Source: a virus
Length of the DNA stretch: 33,751 bases
Strand: one strand, 5' to 3'
Virus record (IMG/VR): IMGVR_UViG_3300042261_000245
Span: 1-33,751 of that record
The notes under the pieces were generated by a model. It was not told the DNA's origin. It ran no database searches and was given only the letters and a program-made list of their open reading frames with translations. This document shows positions 19,220-26,650 of this stretch, one piece after another. Position numbers and translations under genes: made by a program. The stretch's first letter is position 1. Each line of letters starts with the position of its first letter.

Positions 19220-22200
19220 TTACCATAAATCGTGCGATGTCCCGTAGGCGTCCTTCGCGGCAATCTTCCCGGTCGGTCCTACGTAAAGGGTCAAGGGCGC
19301 CAGCGCGTTTACCTCGGTCTGGGACAAAGCCCGGAATTTGATATAGTCGTGGCTGGCGATCTTGGCGTTCAGCGTCGGTGTGGTGACGCTTTCCCCGTCG
19401 ATCAGCGTTTCCCCTCCGATGTTGTGGACGTGGATGTGCTTGGTTGCTCCTCCCAGCAGCTGGTATAGGTCGATCCCTGTCGCCCCTATGTCCACGGTCT
19501 TCTGCGTCGGGTTGTAGTCTCCTCCGTTGGATTCGGAGAAGCAAATACTGCCGCCGCTAATGTCGACCGAGCTCGCCGAGCTGTTGCTTCTGAAGGTGGC
19601 GTTTTGGAGCAGGGCTCCTATCCCGATAAACTGCCCGTTCTCGATCCGGGCCACCTCGATGTTGTTCGCTCCGTAAAAATGGATCGTGTTCCCGTCCATC
19701 GTGATCCTGCTCCCGTCTGGTGCTGTCTGGAAATACCGGACTGCCAAATTGTCGACGTATGCCATCTGTGCAAAAAGCAGGGCTGTTGCCACGCTGTCGA
19801 ATTGGGATCCAAATCCGTTCCATTTTGAGGAGTCGGTTGGTGTTACCCAGCTGAAGCTGCCCGCGTCTGATCTGGCCACGTAATAGGCGCCTGCGTACTC
19901 GACGATGTCCACCCGGGCCATGTTCCCGTAGTACGTTTTTGCTTGGTCGTAAAGGCCCCGAAATACGGCTGACGGGCCTATCGCTCCGTTGGTCCCGTTG
20001 GCTCCGTTCAGTCCTGTCGACCGGACCGGGCTGCTCCAATCCATGAGCACTTGTGTCCCTGCTCCGTTCTTTTTGCAAACCGAAACCCAGAGATATTCGT
20101 TGGTTGCTATCGCTGGAGGGGCGATGGTCCACCCGACCGGGTCCAGCGCCATCGATGTCGGGGCGTTGGGTGGTGTGCTGGGTGTGGTGTTTTTGAAGTA
20201 CCGGCTCTCGAAATAATCGCCCGTCGCTCCGTTGGTCCCGTTTGTTCCGTTGATCCCGTTGATCCCGTCCACGGCTGAAATGCGGACCGGCGTGCTCCAA
20301 TTTGCCAGGAGGGTTGTTCCTGTCCCGTTCTTCTTTCCGACTGTCATCCAGCAGTACTCCAGCGTCCCGAGGATCGGCAGGCTGGTGCTCCATCCGCTGG
20401 GGTTTAGGCTGGTGGTGCTCAATGTCGGAGGCGTGGTCTTGCTTCCGTTCTTGGCGTATTGATATTCGTAATAATCCCCGGCGGCTCCATCCTTCCCGTT
20501 GGTCCCGTTCACTCCGTTGATGCCATCTGTTCCCTTGATGCGGATCGGTGTTCCCCATGTCCCGGAGCTGGCGCTGGCTGCCACCTTCTGGCTGATCCAT
20601 ACGGATGTCGCTGTCGGGTTGGTATGCCATCCGCCGGTTGTTCCGTCTCCTGTCGGCAGGGATGGTGTGAGCGTTGCGACGTTGTCGTTGTAGGTAATGA
20701 AAACCGAGAGGCCGTTGGATCCGTTGGTACCGGCTGCTCCGTCGTTTCCGTCTGAAATCATCAGCTGCCATCCGGTCCCGTTGTAAATGTAGACGACTCC
20801 GTTGTCGGTGTCTCGGTATACCTCGTTTAGCTGCGGGTTGGCTGGCGGTACCGAAAGGTCGCCCTTGTAAACTATGGAGAGGCCGTCCTTCCCGTCCTTT
20901 CCGTTGATCCCATCGAGCCCGTTGGTCCCATCCAGCCCGTCTGCGGTCATCTGGTACCACGCTCCGTCTTGGTAGACGTAGGTGCGCTCTGTGGTGGTGT
21001 TTTTGTACATCCATCCGTTCTGTGGGTTGGATGGGGCTGTTACAAATTCCCCTTTAAAAACCAGCGATGTCCCGTCCTTCCCATCCTTCCCGATCACGCC
21101 GTCGGCTCCGTCAGCTCCCTTTGCGGCCTTGACCTTAAAGTACCGGGTGTCTGTCGGCATCACTCCTGCGCTCGGCGGGAGCGCTGTGGTGATGTAGCTG
21201 GATCCATCAAAGGCGAATTCGTCGCCCGGGTAGTATTGGTTGATCGTGTTCCAATCCCCGCGCCAGACTCCGATCGGGGCTGTGGTTCCGCCTGCGCTCT
21301 GGACCAGCGTTCCCCGGAGGATGAGCTGCCCGCTGGCGTCCTTGTTCCACTCGAGGCTGGAGATCTCGTCGCCAATTCTGAAGCTGTTGCTTACGAAATC
21401 CATGTAATTCTGCCCGTCGGATGAGATCACCTTGTCTGTGGTGATCCGTCCCGGCAGAATCTCGGTGAATCCGTTCAGCTGGGCGATGCTCCTGTCGTTG
21501 GCGTACTCGCTGTTGATCCCTGCTACCAGAAGGTTGTATGCGGTGTCTGTCTCAAATGGCAGGGTTGTCTTGCTCAAGAAGTAATTTGCGGCTTGGACCG
21601 GCCCGTTCTCGTTGTCCTTCGGTGCGTTTATGTAGAGGTAGTACCTCTGGCCTATGGTGTCCTCTGGGTGCATCGCGTCGTATTCTGCCGCGAGGTCTCC
21701 CAGCGCTCCGCTCTCGAAATCCGGCAGGGACCACGTGTGGTATTCCTCCTCCTTGTGCTCGCTGCTTATGTTGTCGATCCCGATGGTCATGTGCTGGATC
21801 GATCCTTCGGTGGCCTTGATCTTTTGGGTTTCCGGGTCGTAGCTTAACGCTCCGCCGTTTAAAAAGTTGAATTGCAGGGATTCGTCTCCTACCAGCATCG
21901 CCATCGTGCGGACGCTGACCGGGCTGATCCCTCCGGTGAAATTGTCGAAGGCTCCCTCCAGCATCTCGATCGTTTCCTTTGCGTCTCTGAACCTTCGCCG
22001 GGTGTATTGCACCGCGTCCTTCTGGAGCCGCTCTGCCATCACCTCGTTGGTCTCAATTTTGGCGAGGCTGCTTGCGATCCCTCTCCCGGTGGTGACGTTG
22101 CTTAATTCGATCTGTGGTTTGTACGGGTTGTTGATCAGTTCCTTGATCCCTATGATGCGGATCAGCGCTGGCGTGGTCTGGAATTGTGAATCTGTAAAGG

Positions 22201-23497
22201 CCACAAACCCGCCCAGGCGGATCCTGTACTGAATGTCGGCCCAGCGCTCTTTGGCCCATATCCCGTCAAGCTCCCCGGAAAAACTGAAGCGCGGATCCTC
22301 GTTTTCGTACAGGAATTTGCAGGCCTGTTTGAAAAGGTCCCAGCTGGCTCCGCTCTGTGTTGCGTCGTCGCAAATGTAGGCGCTCGGCAGCTGTATATTG
22401 AAGACGGCGTACTCGTCTCCCGGGTGCGGCATGAATGTGTTGTTTGGCATTGTCATCCCGTCGATCTCCTGCGGGACCAGCTTAAAGTTGCGGTGCTCGT
22501 GGTCGTAGCTCGCTTCGAGCTCCCGGCCTGCCAGCATCCCTGTCTGGAAGATGATCGTCATCGCTTCTCCTGCTGTCACGGCCTTTGAAAAGTCGAGGGC
22601 TTCCGGGATGCTCGTGTCTGTGAAATCGTAGAAGTTCTTCTTCTCGTCCACGACGACCACCGCGCTTACGTTCCCTATCCTGCTGGGGTAAATATTGGAA
22701 AGGTCGAGGCTCTCCTCCTCGTGGCTGCTCAATGCCTTATCTTCCCTCTTGATGTAAAGCCCCGCCGCGTCCGTGATGTAGGTCCGTCCTTCGTAGGTGT
22801 ATTGCTGGCTTCTGGGAAGGAGCAGCTCTTTGCTCCCGTATTTCGTCGGGTCGATGTTGCGGCTCCCTCCCTGCACGTATAGGATCTCGATGGCCCGGGA
22901 GTTGTCGGCGTTGCTTCGTACCACTCCGGTTTTGAATCCGTTTCCTTTCCCGTAGCTCAAAGCCAGCGGCGTGCTTCTGTTGTATTCCACCTTCCGCAGG
23001 CTGATCGTCTTCCCGGCTACCTCCCATTCTGTCCCGAAGGCTTCCGCCATCGATTGGAGGGCTTCAAGGCAGAAGCTGTGGCTGTAGCTGATGGTCTTCT
23101 TCGGGGCGTCGATGTACTGCCCGGCGCTCCATCCGCTGTCCCGGAGGTTCATGTTGGCGATCAGCATCGCGAGGTGGTCCTGCGGCTTCCCGGTTACTGA
23201 AAACTTGAGGGTCCCGTCCATCGTGTTTCTGAATTTGTACTTGTCGAGCTGCTTCTGTGCTCCGTCCAGCACGAGGGTGTATTCGTAGCTCCACGTGTTG
23301 TTCTTTTTGAAGTTCTGCGGTTTGGTCAGCGTGTATCGCTCCCCTCCAAAGTCCGCGTAGCTCCCGACCGGTACGTCGATGTATCCCTCCATCGTGAAAT
23401 TCAGCGTGAGGCTGTTCTCTCCCATGATGGCCCGGTAGCGGTAGCTGCTGTCGTCGACGGCTATTTCGGTGGGTGTTCCGTTTATGTTCAGAATCAT
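19220..23497 (-). CDS. Large baseplate/tail-fibre protein with collagen-like repeats
   Basis: A 1425-residue structural protein. Residues 1 to about 540 form a baseplate-hub-like part (YRYRAIMGENSLTLNF; WSYEYTLVLDG; AEAFGTEWEVAGK). A helical connector lies near 485-520 (MAERLQKDAVQYTRRRFRDA). Residues about 790-1174 contain runs of collagen-like Gly-x-Asp/Asn-Gly repeats (KGADGADGVIGKDGKDG, GINGINGTNGTNG) alternating with repeated domains of about 85 residues. The C-terminal part (about 1180-1425) resembles a fibre tip. It probably attaches to the host surface or anchors the fibre. Collagen-like repeats give trimeric stiff rods in other phages. Confidence 0.88.
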   Translation of the reverse strand: MILNINGTPTEIAVDDSSYRYRAIMGENSLTLNFTMEGYIDVPVGSYADFGGERYTLTKPQNFKKNNTWSYEYTLVLDGAQKQLDKYKFRNTMDGTLKFSVTGKPQDHLAMLIANMNLRDSGWSAGQYIDAPKKTISYSHSFCLEALQSMAEAFGTEWEVAGKTISLRKVEYNRSTPLALSYGKGNGFKTGVVRSNADNSRAIEILYVQGGSRNIDPTKYGSKELLLPRSQQYTYEGRTYITDAAGLYIKREDKALSSHEEESLDLSNIYPSRIGNVSAVVVVDEKKNFYDFTDTSIPEALDFSKAVTAGEAMTIIFQTGMLAGRELEASYDHEHRNFKLVPQEIDGMTMPNNTFMPHPGDEYAVFNIQLPSAYICDDATQSGASWDLFKQACKFLYENEDPRFSFSGELDGIWAKERWADIQYRIRLGGFVAFTDSQFQTTPALIRIIGIKELINNPYKPQIELSNVTTGRGIASSLAKIETNEVMAERLQKDAVQYTRRRFRDAKETIEMLEGAFDNFTGGISPVSVRTMAMLVGDESLQFNFLNGGALSYDPETQKIKATEGSIQHMTIGIDNISSEHKEEEYHTWSLPDFESGALGDLAAEYDAMHPEDTIGQRYYLYINAPKDNENGPVQAANYFLSKTTLPFETDTAYNLLVAGINSEYANDRSIAQLNGFTEILPGRITTDKVISSDGQNYMDFVSNSFRIGDEISSLEWNKDASGQLILRGTLVQSAGGTTAPIGVWRGDWNTINQYYPGDEFAFDGSSYITTALPPSAGVMPTDTRYFKVKAAKGADGADGVIGKDGKDGTSLVFKGEFVTAPSNPQNGWMYKNTTTERTYVYQDGAWYQMTADGLDGTNGLDGINGKDGKDGLSIVYKGDLSVPPANPQLNEVYRDTDNGVVYIYNGTGWQLMISDGNDGAAGTNGSNGLSVFITYNDNVATLTPSLPTGDGTTGGWHTNPTATSVWISQKVAASASSGTWGTPIRIKGTDGINGVNGTNGKDGAAGDYYEYQYAKNGSKTTPPTLSTTSLNPSGWSTSLPILGTLEYCWMTVGKKNGTGTTLLANWSTPVRISAVDGINGINGTNGTNGATGDYFESRYFKNTTPSTPPNAPTSMALDPVGWTIAPPAIATNEYLWVSVCKKNGAGTQVLMDWSSPVRSTGLNGANGTNGAIGPSAVFRGLYDQAKTYYGNMARVDIVEYAGAYYVARSDAGSFSWVTPTDSSKWNGFGSQFDSVATALLFAQMAYVDNLAVRYFQTAPDGSRITMDGNTIHFYGANNIEVARIENGQFIGIGALLQNATFRSNSSASSVDISGGSICFSESNGGDYNPTQKTVDIGATGIDLYQLLGGATKHIHVHNIGGETLIDGESVTTPTLNAKIASHDYIKFRALSQTEVNALAPLTLYVGPTGKIAAKDAYGTSHDLW
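19975..20520. repeat. Tandem repeated coding modules (about 255 bp)
   Basis: Two modules, seen in the protein as GDYFESRYFKN...PVGW...EYLWVSVCKKNGAGT...WSSPVR and GDYYEYQYAKN...PSGW...EYCWMTVGKKNGTGT...WSTPVR, are about 255 bases apart. They look like products of duplication within the fibre gene. Each is bounded by GxNGxNGTNG collagen-like linkers. Confidence 0.6.
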
Positions 23498-23509
23498 TGC
23501 TGTGGCTTT

Positions 23510-24514
23510 TTAGTTGTAGAATGGGTACCAAGTCTCGGTTATCTTCGCGATCCCGCGGTCGTTTACCCAGATGTCGAAAATCTCAAATCCGGGCTGGGCT
23601 GCGATCCTCTTTCCTCTCATCCAGCTGGTCTGGGATTCGATGCAGCCCACGGAAATCGCGTGCACGTTGCGCTCGTGCATCTTGACGTATTTGTGGGTAT
23701 GGCCTGCAAAAAGGGCGGACGGCTTCTCTCCTCCGGTGAAGCTCTCCACGATCTTCTGGATCCGGTAGCTCAAGGCGTAGCTGTTCCCGTCTTCCCCGTG
23801 CCATAGCTTGAGGGTGGCTTTTCCCTTTAGGCTGATGTCTCCTTCGTCGTGTCCCAAAAAAACGAAATTCGGGAGCGCCCGGGCGATGTCCTTGACCACA
23901 ATCGCTCCGTTGCTTTTTATGTACCAGCGGTCGTGGTTCCCGTCGATGGAGTAGATTGGGGTGTCGGTCCATTGGCTGAAGATTTTGATCGCGAGGTCCT
24001 TCTGGGCTTCGTATCCGATGGCGTCCAGCTCGTAAACGTGACCGGCCCGGTGGCTCATCCCTTCTGTGACGTCTCCACAATGGGTGATAAATTCCACCTT
24101 CTCTTTGTGGAATTCGTCGAAAACTTGGTAGAGCCTTTTCTCGCTGAATTTCTTGTGCCCGATGTGGGTGTCGGTTATGGCCCCGATGCGGATCCTCTCG
24201 CCTTCAAAGCTGATGATCGGCACCGGCTCAATTCCCGGGAGGATCCTTCCGCCTTTTGCGATGGCCTTCAGTTCGTCCTCGCTGTAAATCTCTGCGATTA
24301 TCTTGAGGCTCCCGTGGAGGTCTGGCTGTTTGTCGTGCTTCTTGCTGTTGCTGTTGCTGTTTCTTGGTGGTTGGTGTTGGTCTTGTTTCCTCATCCATGC
24401 GAGGTATCTTCTTACTGAATCGACGGCGAGGTTGTGTTTTTGTGCCGCAGCTATGATTCCGTGGGCTTCCACGTCGTTGTTGATTTGGATCAGTCGGTCT
24501 GTATTGAGATGCAT
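23510..24514 (-). CDS. Metallophosphoesterase with N-terminal HTH
   Basis: A 334-residue protein. The N-terminus (about 1-45) reads as a helix-turn-helix-like segment (HGIIAAAQKHNLAVDSVRRY), then a low-complexity linker rich in Asn, Ser and Gln (45-65). The calcineurin-like domain has all main motifs: D115xH117 (DTHIGH), GD (147-148), GNHD (192-195), H239 and GHTH (271-274). These bind two metals and hydrolyse phosphoester bonds. It lies between the tail fibre and the lysin, an unusual place. A nuclease, DNA-repair or peptidoglycan/lipid role is possible; the HTH-like part suggests nucleic acid. Confidence 0.85.
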   Translation of the reverse strand: MHLNTDRLIQINNDVEAHGIIAAAQKHNLAVDSVRRYLAWMRKQDQHQPPRNSNSNSKKHDKQPDLHGSLKIIAEIYSEDELKAIAKGGRILPGIEPVPIISFEGERIRIGAITDTHIGHKKFSEKRLYQVFDEFHKEKVEFITHCGDVTEGMSHRAGHVYELDAIGYEAQKDLAIKIFSQWTDTPIYSIDGNHDRWYIKSNGAIVVKDIARALPNFVFLGHDEGDISLKGKATLKLWHGEDGNSYALSYRIQKIVESFTGGEKPSALFAGHTHKYVKMHERNVHAISVGCIESQTSWMRGKRIAAQPGFEIFDIWVNDRGIAKITETWYPFYN

Positions 24515-24550
24515 CGTTGTTGGTTTTGGTTTATAACTCGGGTTGTGGTT

Positions 24551-25408
24551 TTAGTCCAAAATGTACCGCGCTATGGCGTGTACTTGGGCTGGGTCTCGCT
24601 TCTTTTTGTAGACTCCATCGCCCTCTCTGGATCCTGCTCCGTTGGTGTTCCCTTCTATGGTAATGAAGAATCCGTCCGGGTCGCTGGCTGTTAAAAATCC
24701 GACGTGGCCCACCCGTCCTAGTCGCTGGTAGTAATAGGTCAAAACGTCGCCCGGCAGCGGTTTCTTCCGCTTGTTCTTGTTGGTCCAGATAACGTCTTTC
24801 TGCTTTGCGTAGTCGGGGCTCCATGCGCTTCTCGGGTTTGGGATCCCGCACTTGGTAAGGCTGTAACTAACGAAGGCGGCGCACCACGGGGCCGGTGTGT
24901 AAACACCGACGGCCCGTAAGTATGCGCTGACCTCTGGTCCCGTATTTGGTCCCGTTTCCCGGACGTTCAGCTGGCTGGTAATGGTCTGTATCAGTTTGGT
25001 CCTTTTTTCGGTCCCCGGCTCTGTCGCCCCGGCCCGGCTAACAAGGGCCACGCTCAAAATGAAAACCAGAAAAAATGCGGCTGCGTATCTCCTCTTTTGA
25101 CTCTCCGGGATCTGGTCGAAGTGCTGGTAGAATTCTTCGGTGAGGTATTTGAAAACCGGCGGGAAGGCTACCCGCAGCCCGATCCACGCTATCACCAGCG
25201 TGGTGGTGAACGATACCAGCCGAAAGGCCAAAGTCTCGACCTGGCTGGCGAAGTCAAAGAAGGCGCTGTCTGGAAATGCCCGGCTCAATTCGTAATTCAA
25301 AACGAAAAAGAAGCCAAGCGCCAGCGGGATGGTTATCATCTCCTCTTTGAAGGTCTGGAAAAACCGGGCGGCCTTGATTGCCCTCCAAATGGTGAGGATC
25401 GTCTTCAT
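24551..25408 (-). CDS. Holin-like membrane domain fused to a CHAP-type endolysin
   Basis: A 285-residue protein. The first 127 residues hold three hydrophobic segments (about 26-42, 62-82, 107-126), a holin-like arrangement. After a polar linker (SQLNVRETGPNTGPEVSAY), the C-terminal part (about 165-285) is a CHAP/NlpC-like peptidoglycan hydrolase: C176 in APWCAAFVSY, H235 in VGHVGFL and N254 in EGNT, with the usual GDVLTYY segment. Holins and endolysins are usually separate genes. Here the lysin appears to be anchored in the membrane. The ATG overlaps the preceding stop as ATGA. Confidence 0.85.
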   Translation of the reverse strand: MKTILTIWRAIKAARFFQTFKEEMITIPLALGFFFVLNYELSRAFPDSAFFDFASQVETLAFRLVSFTTTLVIAWIGLRVAFPPVFKYLTEEFYQHFDQIPESQKRRYAAAFFLVFILSVALVSRAGATEPGTEKRTKLIQTITSQLNVRETGPNTGPEVSAYLRAVGVYTPAPWCAAFVSYSLTKCGIPNPRSAWSPDYAKQKDVIWTNKNKRKKPLPGDVLTYYYQRLGRVGHVGFLTASDPDGFFITIEGNTNGAGSREGDGVYKKKRDPAQVHAIARYILD

Positions 25409-25719
25409 TGTTCTTTCTTTAGGTGGATTATTTCTGTGTGGATCCGCTTAAGCTCTGCGGTGACTTGTTTCTTGTGGTTCTCGAGTTCTGTTTTCAAGTC
25501 GTCTGTTCTCCTTCGGTGAAATTCGCACGTCTGCTGCTGCAGCTGGTCTCTTGCGTTGAAGTCTTGGATCGCTGCTTTGAATTCTGCGACGGCTGTCGTA
25601 ATCGTCCGGGCCAGCTCCTTGTTGGTCTTGATCTGTCCTGCTATCAGCCATCCGATCACTGTCAAAAATGCGGCGTATGTCGCCACGATCAGTCCTTGTG
25701 GTAATTGTGAAAAGTCCAT
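25405..25719 (-). CDS. Membrane-anchored coiled-coil protein, possible holin or spanin partner
   Basis: A 104-residue protein with one N-terminal transmembrane segment (about 9-27, LIVATYAAFLTVIGWLIAG) and a long charged coiled-coil C-terminus (TDDLKTELENHKKQVTAELK). It is coupled to the lysin gene by ATGA. The layout fits a small lysis-module membrane protein such as a holin regulator or inner-membrane spanin. There is no signal peptide with a lipobox. Confidence 0.7.
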   Translation of the reverse strand: MDFSQLPQGLIVATYAAFLTVIGWLIAGQIKTNKELARTITTAVAEFKAAIQDFNARDQLQQQTCEFHRRRTDDLKTELENHKKQVTAELKRIHTEIIHLKKEQ

Positions 25720-25726
25720 CGGTTGG

Positions 25727-25798
25727 TCATTTAGCTTGGTTGTTGGTTATGGTTGCTGCTCTTTGGTTGTTGTTGGTTCGGGAGGATTGTCGGTTCAT
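25727..25798 (-). CDS. Possible 23-residue peptide
   Basis: A short ATG-led frame (25798 to 25727) fills the gap between two late genes and ends eight bases before the ATG at 25719. Its product is rich in Asn, Thr, Arg and Gln with no motif. It might be only a leader or spacer. I keep it as a low-confidence candidate. Confidence 0.2.
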   Translation of the reverse strand: MNRQSSRTNNNQRAATITNNQAK

Positions 25799-25817
25799 GG
25801 TTGCTTTTGTTTGGTGG

Positions 25818-26189
25818 TTAGACTCTGGGGTCTATGCTGTTCATGCAATGGTCTTTGTCTATGGCGTCGAGCAGGGCGGCAAGAGCCAGCCCAGCCCACG
25901 TGAGGGTGCGGGCCTGCTGGTTCTTCCCAAGTACCGAGCTGATCGTTTCTTTGCGGTTCCCGAATTTGTACCCGTCCTTCTGGATTAGCGTGGTGTTGAA
26001 CAAGTCCTCGCAGATGGTGTTTCCTCCTGCGTCGATGCTCGCGGCAATCTCGAAGAGCTGGCGGTCCATCTGTTTGATCGCGGTTCTGAATTTCGCGCTC
26101 AAAAGGTTACGCGTCAGCGTTGTTAGGATCCCGATCGGGTAAAGAATCGCGCTCAGTAAAAAAGCTACGGCAAAAAGTAGGAATCCCAT
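25818..26189 (-). CDS. Membrane-associated late protein, unknown
   Basis: A 123-residue protein with an N-terminal hydrophobic segment (about 3-26, FLLFAVAFLLSAILYPIGIL) and a second hydrophobic stretch near 95-108 (TWAGLALAALLDAI). The middle part is polar and contains KFRTAIKQMDRQLFEIAASI. It is located between tail fibre genes and the lysis genes. I know similar unnamed proteins from Bacteroidales phages, but no function. Confidence 0.7.
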   Translation of the reverse strand: MGFLLFAVAFLLSAILYPIGILTTLTRNLLSAKFRTAIKQMDRQLFEIAASIDAGGNTICEDLFNTTLIQKDGYKFGNRKETISSVLGKNQQARTLTWAGLALAALLDAIDKDHCMNSIDPRV

Positions 26190-26191
26190 TT

Positions 26192-26641
26192 TTAGCCAAG
26201 TATTTGCGCTGCCCTGCCTGTGGCTATGAGCCCGGCTGCTTCCAGCGTGGTTGCAAATTCAGTCGTGAGCGGGTCTGCTGTGCTGACGAAGTCTGCCATC
26301 CGCAGCATCTCCAGACCGATCCGCAGTCGGCGTGTTTCTGGTGTGCCGCTTTCTGCCGCGCCATAGACGGCGTCCAGCTCGTCCATTGTGAAGCGCCGCA
26401 TGAATTCCAGCTGTGTCAGCCGGGTTTCGTACACCACCGGGTCGGTTGGTGGTTCTGGCGTTGGTACTGCTGGCACAGCAGCGTATGGGATCATGACCCA
26501 TTCTTTCCCGGGCAGGCCTAAAAAATTAGGGTAGGATTCCCCGGTTATTTTCTCTCCGTGATCTGGTGGAGCGACTTCTGTCGTTCTCCCTTCGATAGGC
26601 TCGTCTGAGAGCCATCCGTAAATGTCAAAGCTGTAATTCAT
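26192..26641 (-). CDS. Small tail-associated protein, unknown
   Basis: A 149-residue protein. The N-terminus (MNYSFDIYGWLSDEPIEGRT) and the Pro-rich centre (VPAVPTPEPPTDPVV) precede a helical C-terminus (LEFMRRFTMDELDAVYGAAE). This order suits a small tail-fibre attachment or chaperone-like protein, as often found after fibre genes. The stop of the membrane gene follows directly. No known family can be named. Confidence 0.65.
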   Translation of the reverse strand: MNYSFDIYGWLSDEPIEGRTTEVAPPDHGEKITGESYPNFLGLPGKEWVMIPYAAVPAVPTPEPPTDPVVYETRLTQLEFMRRFTMDELDAVYGAAESGTPETRRLRIGLEMLRMADFVSTADPLTTEFATTLEAAGLIATGRAAQILG

Positions 26642-26650
26642 GGGTTTTGT

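Noticed and set aside
19001-19544. Long N-terminal extension of the DUF6549-like frame to 19544
   Set aside because: Only the part from the ATG at 19199 has the transmembrane anchor and coiled coil; the extension is a shadow of the fibre gene's end.
19557-21014. 485-codon frame within the baseplate/fibre gene
   Set aside because: It arises from shifted reading of the collagen-like repeats, giving an Arg/Asp/Gln-rich artefact.
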